Shown: positions 43,002 through 52,138, counted from the stretch's first letter. The stretch: DNA of 64,000 bases from Lentimicrobium sp. (GCA_023957275.1 JAMLHF010000008.1:18410-82409); one strand, 5' to 3'. Notes: generated by a model not told the origin, from the sequence alone. Numbers and translations: made by a program.

Positions 43002-43175
43002 ACATCTTAATCGGGTTGCCTTGCACAAGCGTCCCATATAATCAGAACCAACCCAGCGCCTGACCATTTCTCACCTGTATCCCGATTGTTTGCTTTTAGC
43101 AGGATTAACACACTTCTATTATATGCCTGATTTACTTTGCTTTACACTTATGATAATTTTAATTCAAAAAAACGC

Positions 43176-43206
43176 TTGACAAACTAAGTTTTTAGTTGTA
43201 GTTTTG
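43176..43206 (+). promoter_or_regulatory. Promoter of the BlaI/M56 pair
   Basis: TTG (43176-43178), 20-bp spacer, TAGTTTTG (43199-43206), a full match to -33/-7. The first operator dyad lies in the spacer; the second lies just past the start site. Confidence 0.75.
43182..43197 (+). promoter_or_regulatory. Operator dyad 1, inside the promoter spacer
   Basis: AACTAAGTTTTTAGTT: arms AACTAA/TTAGTT with a 4-bp centre. Shares AACTAA...TTAGTT with the second dyad at 43218. Confidence 0.7.
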
Positions 43207-43217
43207 TATGGCTGAAC

Positions 43218-43233
43218 AACTAATAAATTAGTT
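43218..43233 (+). promoter_or_regulatory. Operator dyad 2, after the start site
   Basis: AACTAATAAATTAGTT: arms AACTAAT/ATTAGTT with a 2-bp centre. Its centre is 36 bp from that of dyad 1. Probable BlaI-type repressor site, by position and symmetry. Confidence 0.7.
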
Positions 43234-43246
43234 ATACCGGAAAACC

Positions 43247-43627
43247 ATGAAAGAACTTACCCGTGCAGAGGAGCAGATAATGCAGATACTCTGGCGCATC
43301 GGCAAAGGCCATGTGAATGATCTGCTGGAATATTTTCCTGAGCCGAAGCCGGCCTACAATACGGTTTCAACCATTATCCGCATTCTCGAAAAAAAGGAAT
43401 TTGTGGATCATGAAGCCATCGGGAAATCGCACCGCTATTTCCCGAAAGTAAGCAAACGCGAGTATGCCCGTTTTACCATGAAGCAAATGCTGAATGGCTA
43501 CTTCAGCAATTCATACAAGCAGATGGTCTCCTTTTTTACCGGGGAACACGACCTGTCGCTGAAGGAAATGGAGGAAATCCGCCAACTGATAGAACAACAG
43601 ATCCATCAGAAAAAGCAACTGCCATGA
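43247..43627 (+). CDS. BlaI/MecI-family transcriptional repressor
   Basis: 126 residues; winged-helix domain with ELTRAEEQIMQILWRIGKGHVNDLLEYFPEP and NTVSTIIRILEKKEFV, followed by a dimerisation helix (MKEMEEIRQLIEQQIHQKK type). BlaI/MecI repressors are released when the partner membrane protease (M56) is activated and cuts them. The next gene overlaps by 4 bp (ATGA) and encodes the M56 partner. Two 16-bp palindromes at 43182 and 43218 sit in its own promoter, consistent with auto-repression. Confidence 0.93.
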   Translation: MKELTRAEEQIMQILWRIGKGHVNDLLEYFPEPKPAYNTVSTIIRILEKKEFVDHEAIGKSHRYFPKVSKREYARFTMKQMLNGYFSNSYKQMVSFFTGEHDLSLKEMEEIRQLIEQQIHQKKQLP

Positions 43628-45984
43628 CACCGGTTTTTATATACCTGATCAAAGCGGCCCTGATTAACGCCCTGATGCTGGGTGTTTATTACTATGCCAT
43701 ACGCCCCGGCCGCAACTTTTCATTAATGCGTGCGGCATTGCTGGCCACCATCGTCCTGCCGCTGCTGCTACCGCTTATCCCGCAGCCCGTTATTCATCAG
43801 GGCGACACCGCAGTACCGGTATATGTGATTACATTGCCGGAGCCATCCGGAATGGTCACCATACAGCCCGGATCTGAAACCGCTCCTCCTTCATTACCGC
43901 CACTTCATGAAATCATATATTATGCAGTTTCTGTGATCCTTTTACTATCCGCAATGATCGCGGTATTGTCTGTTTTGCAGAAATTAAGAAAAGCAAACGT
44001 CAGGATTACTGCCTACGGAAAAATATACATCGACGATCAGGCAACGAGTCCGTTTTCATTTTTTCGCTGGGTATTTTTCCCCGGGAGCAGCCTTGAACAA
44101 CCCGGCACCGATCTGCTGCTCAGGCATGAATTCAGTCATGTGAAGCGGTTTCACAGCATCGACCGGCTACTATCCATGGTTTTCAGGGCCTTTTTCTGGT
44201 TCAGCCCGTTTGCCCACCTGAACCACAGACTTTTATCCCAAGTACACGAATACCAGGCCGATGCCGATGCCATTCAGATCAGCAGTGATAAAGAGGTTTA
44301 CAACAACCTGATCATCGCTTATACAGGAATTCAGAATCATAATCCTTTAACCAACCCATTCAGTGCGCACCTCAAAAAACGAATCATCATGCTCAATCAC
44401 CTAAAACCCGGAAAACCGAACCTCACAGCCATCATTACCGGCATGATGCTGGTGGCTGCTTTTGCCATCCTTTCAGCCATGATACAACCGGGAACTTCTT
44501 CCACTGAAACCGTTGGCCCTGAGCAGAACATTCAGGACCCTGCAGAAAACGCAAACACCCTGTACACCGGCATTGAGGAAGCTCAGGGAGTGGCAGGCCC
44601 TGCGGAAGACACCACCCTGAAAGAAGCGGAATATCCGGGCGGGGAAGCTGCCAAGCTGAAATTTCTGCAGCAGAACATCCGCTACCCGTCGGAAGCCCGG
44701 AAGAACAATATTCAGGGCACGGTGCTTTGCAGATTTACCGTTGAAACTGACGGAAAGGTCACTTCTCCGGAGATTATCCGGGGGATTGGTACCGGCTGTG
44801 ATGAAGAGGTACTCCGGGTGATGGCCCTGATGCCGCGCTGGCACCCTGCCGAAAAAAACGGGAAACCGGTCAGGTCGTCCATGGTGATGCCGGTCAGATT
44901 TGCCCTTTCGGGCGATTCGGACGATGCCGTTTCGGAAGAAGTCTTTATGGTAGTGGAAAACCCGCCTCAGTTCCCCGGCGGCGATGAAGCCAGGGCAAAA
45001 TATTTCTCCTCGGCCATCCGGTATCCTGAGGAGGTCAGAAAAGAAAGAATCGAAGGGACCGTGTATGTCACCTTTGTGATTGAAAAGAATGGCAGTATCA
45101 GCAACGCGAAGGTAATCCGGGGCGTTGACCCCAGGCTTGACAAAATTGCCCTGGACGCGGTAAACGCGATGCCCGCCTGGACGCCCGGCACGCAGCGGGG
45201 AAAAACGGTAAGGGTGCAATTTAACATCCCTGTGAAGTTCAGCCTTAAAAGTGAATCGGCTAAACCAAGGGAAGTGAAAACAACCAGTCAACTCCCTGAC
45301 GGCAGGGAAGTTTACAACGTGGTGGATGAAACGCCTGAATTCCCCGGTGGAATGGAAAAGCTGGCTGAATTTATAAGCGCGAATACCAAATACACCGAAA
45401 CCGCGAAAAAGGAAAAAATCGAAGGGACTGTTTATGTTTCATTCGTGATTGAAGCCGATGGAAGCGTAAGCAATGCTCAGGTTCTGAGAGGTATAGGCGG
45501 AGGACTAGACGATGTTGCCAGAGAGGCTGTAATGAAAATGCCCGGTTGGAAGCCCGGGAAAAAAGACGGTGTGGCTGTTCCGGTAAGGTTCAATATGCCT
45601 GTGAAGTTTAAACTTGATCCCACCGCGCCCGACAAACCCATGGAACTGCCCGAAAAGATCGTTTACCAGGGCCGTGAGGTGTATTACAAAGCGGAGCAAA
45701 TGCCCGAATACCCGGGAGGAAATGATGCGTTGCTGAAATACTTCAGAAATTACATATCCAACCTGGAATTTGACTCAGAACACGGTAAATCAACCATCTA
45801 CGTAAGTTTTATTGTAGAACCCGATGGCAGCATCACACCGGCTGGAATTGCAGGCTCGCCTGAAGTTACTGTTTCCGATAAATTTACGGAAGCCATAGAA
45901 AAGATGAAAAACTGGAAACCCGGAAAAACCCGGGGAGCAGTGGTTCCGGTGAAACTGAACTACTTTTTCAGTATAAACAAGTAG
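43624..45984 (+). CDS. BlaR1-type M56 peptidase with four TonB C-terminal domains
   Basis: 786 residues. The N-terminal M56 membrane peptidase has TM segments (about 8-25, 35-55, 97-118) and the zinc motif HEFSH (168-172), then TM near 262-283. After a linker come four TonB-type domains, each with PxYPGG/FPGG start, a GTV.V.F.VE.DG core and a W.PG...G..V end (about 337-430, 447-541, 568-662, 692-784). The last is most divergent. The ligand domain of classical BlaR1 is replaced by the TonB repeats. It is translationally coupled with the BlaI gene. Confidence 0.93.
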   Translation: MTPVFIYLIKAALINALMLGVYYYAIRPGRNFSLMRAALLATIVLPLLLPLIPQPVIHQGDTAVPVYVITLPEPSGMVTIQPGSETAPPSLPPLHEIIYYAVSVILLLSAMIAVLSVLQKLRKANVRITAYGKIYIDDQATSPFSFFRWVFFPGSSLEQPGTDLLLRHEFSHVKRFHSIDRLLSMVFRAFFWFSPFAHLNHRLLSQVHEYQADADAIQISSDKEVYNNLIIAYTGIQNHNPLTNPFSAHLKKRIIMLNHLKPGKPNLTAIITGMMLVAAFAILSAMIQPGTSSTETVGPEQNIQDPAENANTLYTGIEEAQGVAGPAEDTTLKEAEYPGGEAAKLKFLQQNIRYPSEARKNNIQGTVLCRFTVETDGKVTSPEIIRGIGTGCDEEVLRVMALMPRWHPAEKNGKPVRSSMVMPVRFALSGDSDDAVSEEVFMVVENPPQFPGGDEARAKYFSSAIRYPEEVRKERIEGTVYVTFVIEKNGSISNAKVIRGVDPRLDKIALDAVNAMPAWTPGTQRGKTVRVQFNIPVKFSLKSESAKPREVKTTSQLPDGREVYNVVDETPEFPGGMEKLAEFISANTKYTETAKKEKIEGTVYVSFVIEADGSVSNAQVLRGIGGGLDDVAREAVMKMPGWKPGKKDGVAVPVRFNMPVKFKLDPTAPDKPMELPEKIVYQGREVYYKAEQMPEYPGGNDALLKYFRNYISNLEFDSEHGKSTIYVSFIVEPDGSITPAGIAGSPEVTVSDKFTEAIEKMKNWKPGKTRGAVVPVKLNYFFSINK

Positions 45985-45994
45985 TTGCCTGCCT

Positions 45995-46450
45995 ATGATG
46001 TGCCGCCTGTTCCTCTTATTGCTGATTGTACCGGCTTCCGCAAATGCCACCGGAGGATGGCCGTTCAGGGCGAAAACCAACCGGTATAACGAAAACGGCC
46101 TGCGCGAAGGGCGCTGGATCTACTACTGGGATGATGCGCAGAAAAAGCCGATGAACAAGCTCCGTTTCAAAAACGGGAGGGAGCACGGCCTGAACCGCTA
46201 TTTCAATGAAAACGGGAAGAAATGGCTGAAATTCAGGGCATTTAAAGATGGCAGGATGAATGTTACCTATTATGATGACAACGGCCGCCGGGAGAAGAAA
46301 GGCAAGGCACTGATGATTTACGACGCAGCAGAACTCAGGTATTGCTGGCACGGCAAGTGGAAATACTATGAGAACGGACGCTATGTCCGTGAGGCGGTGT
46401 ACAACATGGGCAATGAAACGCCCGTACTGCAGAAACAGCGCCGGCGCTGA
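45995..46450 (+). CDS. MORN-repeat-like exported protein
   Basis: 151 residues with a signal peptide (ending ANA, about 18). Tandem MORN/YwqK-like motifs: YNENGLREGRWIYYWD, FKNGREHGLNRYFNENGKKWLKF, DNGRREKKGKALMIY, HGKWKYYENGRYVREAVY. It starts 10 bp after the M56-TonB stop and probably shares its transcript. Similar exported repeat proteins occur in Bacteroidetes; function unknown. Basic tail KQRRR. Confidence 0.8.
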   Translation: MMCRLFLLLLIVPASANATGGWPFRAKTNRYNENGLREGRWIYYWDDAQKKPMNKLRFKNGREHGLNRYFNENGKKWLKFRAFKDGRMNVTYYDDNGRREKKGKALMIYDAAELRYCWHGKWKYYENGRYVREAVYNMGNETPVLQKQRRR

Positions 46451-46472
46451 AAAGAAATTCGTTAACTGACAA

Positions 46473-48203
46473 TCAGGAATGTCCCAGCGTATCCGCGCCT
46501 TCGGTGGTCCAGTCGTAGTTGTACAACCCTTCAAGCAACCGTTGCTGTTTTTCCTCGGGAGAGAGGCGCTCATAAGCCTGTTTTTCGGCTTCAAACGCGG
46601 CGCGCTTTTCGGCTTCCACCCGGTGAATCTCATCCAGGTAAGCCTGCTCCACCCTGCGCTTCAGAAAATCGGAAGCGACGGCCGGGAACAATTCAAGCAG
46701 TAATTCTTCTTTTTCATCAGCAGCCAGTTTCACCCCGCCGTATTCATGGAAAACCGGGTTTTCCTGACGCTTGTAAAACCGGGTATCATAGGGCGTTTCT
46801 TCGCGAACGCCCGCAATGCTGTAGCGGAATTCAGGATCAACCGGAACAGGCGTTTTGCCGTAAATCCCTTTCACCAGGTTGACAAACTGAATCGACTTTG
46901 TGGTGTACATGGGTTGCCCCTTCGACTCATCAATGGCGCAGTTCACCGCCTGCACCCCTACAATCTGGCTGGTTGGCGTCACCAGGGGCGGGCAGCCGGC
47001 ATCCATGCGCACGGAAGGTATTATCTCAAGCGTCCGGGGAAGCAGCTTTTCCAGCTTCAGCTGCTTCAGCTGTGCCAGCATATTGGAATACATTCCTCCC
47101 GGCACTTCCGCCTCCTTCACCTTCTCATCCGGCTCCGGAAAATTAAAATAACTTTCAATCCTTCCGCAGGCGCTCAGCAGATCATCTTCCTTGTCCGCCT
47201 TGGCATAGGCAATGGCCAGCTCAAACAGCTCATCAATATCCCTGGGCAGTTTGTCCGTAACAATATTGAACTCCTTCGGAAATTCCTTATACTGATCATA
47301 TTCAGCCAGTTCGTGCCTGATTTCGCGGAGCAGGGCATCTATCTGCACCACCGCTTCACGATTTACCCCCGTTTCAATATTCATGCGGTCGCAGAAAAGC
47401 TGGATGATCTCAAACGAGGCGGCTGCCGTTCCGCCCGAAAACGACATGATGTTGGTGTCCACTATATCCGCGCCGTTTACGATGGCCATCAGGGTGGAAG
47501 CCAGGCCATAACCCGGCGTGCAATGGGTATGGAAATCTACCGGGATATCCAGGTTTTTCTTCAGCAGCCTCACCAGCCTGCCCGCCCTCAGGGGCGGAAT
47601 CAAGCCGGCCATGTCCTTGATGGAGATCATGTCGGCTCCCATTCCCTGAAGCTTCAGCGCTTTATCGATGTAATACTGGTCCGTAAAGATATGCGTCTGC
47701 AGCGGTTTGGCCTGCAGCAGCGCTTTCAGCCTTTTGAACCGCGAAAAATAAGGATCAACGGTGTAGCAGATGGCACAATCGGCGATGCCGCCGTTTTCTT
47801 TCACCGATCTGATGGTCGATCCGATGTTGTCGGTATCGTTCAGGGCATCGAAAATCCGCATAATGCTGATACCGGATCTGATGGCATTCCGGTTAAACCC
47901 GTCAATCACATCATCCGGATATGGATTGTAACCAAAGAGATTTCTTCCGCGCGACAGGGCGGTGAGCTTCGTGGTATCTCCAACGCCCTCCTTAATCTTT
48001 TCAAGCCTGCTCCAGGGATTTTCATTCAGGTAGCGCATCACCGAGTCGGGTACCGCCCCACCCCACACTTCCATGGCATAAAAGCCGGCTTCACGGTACA
48101 AAGGCAATACCCGGTCGACCTGCTGCTGGGTCATGCGGGTGGCAAACAGCGACTGCTGTCCGTCGCGTAAGGTCAAGTCTCTGATTAAAAGCTTTTTAGT
48201 CAT
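46473..48203 (-). CDS. Carboxyltransferase subunit of pyruvate carboxylase / oxaloacetate decarboxylase type, without biotin domain
   Basis: 577 residues from the ATG at 48203 (MTKKLLIRDLTLRDGQQSLFATRM); a longer frame from 48233 adds ten residues that do not fit the family. TIM-barrel HMGL-like part with RDLTLRDGQQS, MEVWGGA and metal-binding DFHTHCTPG; conserved PycB domain follows. The protein ends soon after the family's linker (GLYNYDWTTEGADTLGHS), with no AMKM biotin carrier, so the biotinyl domain must be on another protein. Acts in anaplerotic or decarboxylation reactions. Converges with the MORN-like gene, 22 bp between stops. Confidence 0.9.
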   Translation of the reverse strand: MTKKLLIRDLTLRDGQQSLFATRMTQQQVDRVLPLYREAGFYAMEVWGGAVPDSVMRYLNENPWSRLEKIKEGVGDTTKLTALSRGRNLFGYNPYPDDVIDGFNRNAIRSGISIMRIFDALNDTDNIGSTIRSVKENGGIADCAICYTVDPYFSRFKRLKALLQAKPLQTHIFTDQYYIDKALKLQGMGADMISIKDMAGLIPPLRAGRLVRLLKKNLDIPVDFHTHCTPGYGLASTLMAIVNGADIVDTNIMSFSGGTAAASFEIIQLFCDRMNIETGVNREAVVQIDALLREIRHELAEYDQYKEFPKEFNIVTDKLPRDIDELFELAIAYAKADKEDDLLSACGRIESYFNFPEPDEKVKEAEVPGGMYSNMLAQLKQLKLEKLLPRTLEIIPSVRMDAGCPPLVTPTSQIVGVQAVNCAIDESKGQPMYTTKSIQFVNLVKGIYGKTPVPVDPEFRYSIAGVREETPYDTRFYKRQENPVFHEYGGVKLAADEKEELLLELFPAVASDFLKRRVEQAYLDEIHRVEAEKRAAFEAEKQAYERLSPEEKQQRLLEGLYNYDWTTEGADTLGHS

Positions 48204-48942
48204 ATAGTAGTGAAAATATGTATAAACAGACAACGCAATACAATCGGGAAAAATTATACCGGGACAATTATTTCTGCCTATGCGACAAAAGTAAAAACTT
48301 TAATATTCAATGCGATAGGAAACGAAAAATAAAAGATTAAATCAAACTGACGGGGACTTCCGCTATGTGATGTGCCTGTATTGACGCTCAATAGTCCGAT
48401 AAATTTAAGAACCGCGCAAGGACGCAAAGATCCCGCAAAAGTGGCGGGGCTGGCAGCAATCAATTGATTATGAATAATTTGTCATCACTAAGCAGGTTTT
48501 CATAATCCGCTATAAATCAATTTATTATAAATTTTCAACGGAATATTGAGCTCTGCAACCTACCTTTAAATGTTTGCCACCATCCCGAACGCGAAAAGGA
48601 CACAAAAGCACAAAAACGCACCAAAGATTTTTTCTCTTTTCATGAAGAAACCGCTGGGCGGCATTTGCAATACAGCCCTGAACACAGGATAATTTGTAAA
48701 AAACAAGGAATTTCATTGAATGGCAAATTCAATGATGTATCATGCGGAATTACATCCAATCATCCGGAAGCGGAGTGCACCCCGCCGGTGGCGGCGGGAG
48801 ATAAATTCCGGATAGCCGGGGACCTGGTAAAAAGAGTCTGATACCGGGAAGCCGGCACAGGAGCTTATTGTTGAATTGCAAATCCGATGGTATGTCAGGC
48901 GGAATTCAAATTCCGCTTGGCCGGGCCCGGATAAAACCAGGG
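48204..48942. other. Long intergenic region with a degenerate 39-bp repeat pair
   Basis: About 740 bp with no credible gene. A -7-like element for the carboxyltransferase lies on the minus strand at 48286-48293 (TACTTTTG). Segments near 48414-48441 and 48587-48628 have a 'gcgcaaagacgcaaaag'-like texture that I associate with dispersed intergenic repeats in this phylum. The repeat pair is listed separately. Confidence 0.5.
48716..48909. repeat. Imperfect direct repeat, 39 bp, two copies
   Basis: Copies at 48716-48754 and 48871-48909 match at 30 of 39 positions, both with a core GCGGAATT; starts are 155 bp apart. No known element is recognised. Confidence 0.6.
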
Positions 48943-49836
48943 TTAAATTACATCCACCTCGATCGCCTGAAGCACCTCTTTGGTGTCATCATCATACACA
49001 AAAGCAATCACACTGCAGTTTTCAGGCACATTTTCCTCTTTAAGGATATATTTGAATGATTTCACCAGCGATTCGGGATTCGGCGTTCCCGCAACGGCAA
49101 TGCTGCTTCCCCAGGTTGATGTAATGGCCGAACGCAACACATGATTGTGTACATATTCCTCGATAACCGGCGTATCGCCCGAGCCGGGATCATTGTTCTT
49201 CTGCGGCTTCACAATGCCGTTTTCGGCAAGCACCACCACCAGTCTGAGGTTTCTGTCAAGCGTAGTGATAAACCTGGTCTTGATATGGGTGCACAGCTTC
49301 CTTTCCGCAGCGTCATAGTCGTTGATCATCTGCAGATCAAGCAGCGGCTGTGTTGACAGGGCGTCGGTTACGTTAGCGCCCCAGGCGGTCGGCGTGATGA
49401 TGTGGTTGTTGGGATGTCCCCTGCGGTTAACCATACCATTGGGATTTCCTACCATCCCGACCCCGAAAAAAACGTCCCAGGCAGTTCCGGCCTCCGTCCT
49501 GAAATCATAGGTAAAATCACCCCCGGGTGTGGGATTGGCAAAATACCCGGCATGCACCGCCAGCAGCACCAGCTTATCTCCGTGCACTTCTTTAAGATCG
49601 TGCGCCAGTTTGGCTGCTTTGGGACAGTTTACACAGGTGTGGCCCGTGTAGTCCTCCAGCAGGACCCGCTTCTGCACCGCTGTTACCGCAGGAAATTCAG
49701 GTACCGGACAGGCTGCCGTATCAAGCGACCCCGTTTTTTTGGTGAAGGGTTCCTCAATCTTATCACATGAACTGATCAGGGCTATTCCCGAGAGCAGCAG
49801 AACCATTCCTATAAATGCTTTTATGCTGATTTTCAT
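48943..49836 (-). CDS. Omp28-related lipoprotein with thioredoxin-like fold
   Basis: 297 residues. Lipobox at SSC (Cys24); then a thioredoxin-fold domain with CVNC (Cys68, Cys71) in LLEDYTGHTCVNCP, as in the Omp28 family of Bacteroidetes. Such proteins may reduce or carry disulfides on the outer surface; no biochemical role is proved. Third gene on the minus strand after a TlpA-like protein and a DUF6029 protein, 24 bp from the latter: a cluster seen often in the phylum. Confidence 0.88.
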   Translation of the reverse strand: MKISIKAFIGMVLLLSGIALISSCDKIEEPFTKKTGSLDTAACPVPEFPAVTAVQKRVLLEDYTGHTCVNCPKAAKLAHDLKEVHGDKLVLLAVHAGYFANPTPGGDFTYDFRTEAGTAWDVFFGVGMVGNPNGMVNRRGHPNNHIITPTAWGANVTDALSTQPLLDLQMINDYDAAERKLCTHIKTRFITTLDRNLRLVVVLAENGIVKPQKNNDPGSGDTPVIEEYVHNHVLRSAITSTWGSSIAVAGTPNPESLVKSFKYILKEENVPENCSVIAFVYDDDTKEVLQAIEVDVI

Positions 49837-49860
49837 TGTTTTGTTTTTTTCAGTTTACAC

Positions 49861-51537
49861 TCAGAAAGCGCTGGTCAGGGTAATGGTTAATCCGTTGGAA
49901 GCAGGGACATTGCGGCAGACACCGCCGACGCAAAGAATGCCTTCACGCTGCTTGCCGTAAGTAAGCGTCAAACGGTTTGATCCGTATGTATAGCCCGCCG
50001 AAACCGCCGGATAATGAAACCTCCTGTCCTTGTCCTGATTACCGTAATTGTACTGATCTGCAACCGTAAGGTACCATTTGGGCGCCACGGTATATTCGAT
50101 CAGGAACTGCAGCCAGTCGCCTTCATCCTCTTTCGTGAGCAGGTGCTGATACTCCAGTTTCACGGCCCTTTTATCCGTAAGGCGGTAGGTACCGTCGGCA
50201 ATAAAAATATGCGCGTTCACCATAGGATCGCCCGGATGCCCTTCAATTACATCAATATTATACTTCAGGTTTACGTAAGATACCAGCAATTTGAAATCGG
50301 CAGAGAACTTCCGCTGGATCTCGATGTTGAAATCCCGGAAATAGAGTTCATTGCCGAAAGCCAGGAAGGGTGAGGTATATCCCGCTGTTCCCGCCCCGCC
50401 GGGAACAGTGTCGCCTTCAAGCGGATCGCGCTGTATGGAAGTGATGCGGGAGTAGTTGATGGCAATATCGGTACCGTATTTTCCCCCGATTTTACTGCCA
50501 CGTTTGATTTTGTAATTCACCTGCCCCTGAAGCGCCATTTCGCCGTTGGGCTGGGTGGCATAGGGGTACATGGCGGAGAGTGCATAGGCATGCTGGCGGG
50601 TGAGGGCCGGAAGATAATTGATATCCAGCGCGCTCCCCGTTTCGGTGCGTTTCGACTTAAAACTCATGTTATCGGTACGCTTGGCCGAAACAATAACGCC
50701 CAGTCCCCTGGTGGAATAGGAGGTCTGCAACAGCAGCGACTCCCCGTTTTTATAGATATAATCATTCATGGCTGAGGGGTCGTTCATTTTGTTTGCATAC
50801 TCCCCGTCGATGGCAAATCCGCCCCTTGAAATATTGAAACGGGCCGCCCACGAAGCCACATTGGCAGGAAGGATCAGCAGCTCATCAGGCCCTGCCGAAA
50901 TCTCCTCAGTGTCCTGATACTTGCTTACAAAACTTCCTCCCAGTGTTACCCTTGTCCTGTATTTCGCTTCCTTATCGAAAATATCGTTCAGCGCAAACTC
51001 ACCGTCAAGTCCGCGAACGATGCCCGGTCCCTGTTCCCAGAAATAACGCTGGGTACCGATCAGACCTTTCAAAACAACACCTTCGGTCGGGCTGAACCGG
51101 ACTTTGGCGCCTTTCAAGGCATTGTCGTAACCAAGGTTCCGTTCTTCGTAACTGCGGAGCACCATACCCGAGCCGAACTGCTCGTAAAAATTTCCCACGG
51201 TGATCTCAAACTGCTCGTTTCTCCAGGAACCAAACCAGTAAGGTACACCATTACCCTTATAGCGGGGATCGTACCCAAGGATGGGATTGAGGTAACTTTC
51301 AGCGCGCAGTCCGGCACTGAAATTCCCGTTTGTATAAAGCAGGTTGGCAAATGAGTTCATGCGCATTTTTTCAGCTACCTCAAAAGCCCCGATGGCCGAG
51401 TCGGCACGGTAAACCTGCGCATCGAGCTGAAAATTGCCGCTTACGCGACCGCCTTCCAGGAAATTCTGGGCACGAACAACGGGAACAGCCAGCAAAAGCA
51501 ACGCTGCTGCAAACATGGTCAGGGAGGTTGTTTTCAA
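49861..51537 (-). CDS. DUF6029-type outer-membrane beta-barrel protein
   Basis: 558 residues: signal peptide (ending VVRAQ), then strands with alternating hydrophobic residues and aromatic girdles (NEQFEITVGNFYEQFGSGMVLRSYEER) through to a C-terminal NGLTITLTSAF, with terminal Phe as in barrel proteins. DUF6029 assignment is from overall layout. It sits between Omp28 and TlpA-like genes. Transport or attachment role is inferred only. Confidence 0.8.
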   Translation of the reverse strand: MKTTSLTMFAAALLLLAVPVVRAQNFLEGGRVSGNFQLDAQVYRADSAIGAFEVAEKMRMNSFANLLYTNGNFSAGLRAESYLNPILGYDPRYKGNGVPYWFGSWRNEQFEITVGNFYEQFGSGMVLRSYEERNLGYDNALKGAKVRFSPTEGVVLKGLIGTQRYFWEQGPGIVRGLDGEFALNDIFDKEAKYRTRVTLGGSFVSKYQDTEEISAGPDELLILPANVASWAARFNISRGGFAIDGEYANKMNDPSAMNDYIYKNGESLLLQTSYSTRGLGVIVSAKRTDNMSFKSKRTETGSALDINYLPALTRQHAYALSAMYPYATQPNGEMALQGQVNYKIKRGSKIGGKYGTDIAINYSRITSIQRDPLEGDTVPGGAGTAGYTSPFLAFGNELYFRDFNIEIQRKFSADFKLLVSYVNLKYNIDVIEGHPGDPMVNAHIFIADGTYRLTDKRAVKLEYQHLLTKEDEGDWLQFLIEYTVAPKWYLTVADQYNYGNQDKDRRFHYPAVSAGYTYGSNRLTLTYGKQREGILCVGGVCRNVPASNGLTITLTSAF

Positions 51538-51610
51538 TGGATTCAGATTGAAAGGGTTATTCCGGTTATTAAACTTTTCGATCCTGAGATTGGTTGTTTA
51601 TCTCCGGGCA

Positions 51611-52138
51611 TCAGTGAGATTCTACCGCTTCTCCGCGGTTGAGTTTACGCACCATCTCGATCAGCTGAAGTTCGCTGCCTTCGCTGAAGGAAGTATGCTG
51701 CCAAACGATCTCTCCGTTGCCGTTCACTAAAAATGTGTGGGGAATCATATTCACGTTCATCGCGCGTTTGAAGTCGCCGTTGGCATCCAGCAGCACTTCG
51801 TAATCCCAGCCTTTGCCGTTTACGGTAGGACCTACCTTAGAGGTTGACCTGGCATCGTCGATGGACACGGCCACCAGCTTCACACCGGTCTCCTCAACCC
51901 AGTCCTGATAAACATCGGCAATGGTAGTCAGTTCGTTGATACAGGGCTTGCACCACAATGCCCAGAAACTGACGATCATCGGTTTGCCGTCATTGTTTAA
52001 ATCAGCAGTATTGAATACTTTGCCATCCAAAGTTTTAACATTGACTGCAGGCAGTTTTTTCAGGTTTTTTTCAGCATCCTGGGCTGCAGCGCCCATCACA
52101 AAAGTGAGCATCAGGGAGAAGAAAATAATTTTTTTCAT
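51611..52138 (-). CDS. TlpA/ResA-like periplasmic thiol-disulfide oxidoreductase
   Basis: 175 residues. Signal peptide (ending AAAQ), then a thioredoxin fold with WCKPC (Cys63, Cys66) and a cis-Pro motif in MIPHTFLVN. Reduces or shuttles disulfides in the periplasm. First of the TlpA-DUF6029-Omp28 run (gaps 73 and 24 bp). The isomerase gene lies 45 bp upstream on the same strand. Confidence 0.9.
   Translation of the reverse strand: MKKIIFFSLMLTFVMGAAAQDAEKNLKKLPAVNVKTLDGKVFNTADLNNDGKPMIVSFWALWCKPCINELTTIADVYQDWVEETGVKLVAVSIDDARSTSKVGPTVNGKGWDYEVLLDANGDFKRAMNVNMIPHTFLVNGNGEIVWQHTSFSEGSELQLIEMVRKLNRGEAVESH

Noticed and set aside
42951-43067. Upstream extension of the dCMP deaminase to an ATG at 43067
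   Set aside because: A -7 box at 42994-43001 would lie inside the coding region; the extension is rich in Cys/Arg and not family-like.
44473-45291. 272-codon minus-strand frame inside the M56-TonB gene
   Set aside because: Antisense to a well-supported gene with repeat structure.
46746-48170. Long open frame of 474 codons on the plus strand
   Set aside because: It lies fully opposite the carboxyltransferase gene and its His/Arg/Gln-rich translation has no domain; it is a shadow of codon bias on the real strand.
48414-48630. Possible CRISPR or tandem repeat from repeated GCAAAAG-like words
   Set aside because: The words are not evenly spaced and have no constant repeat unit.
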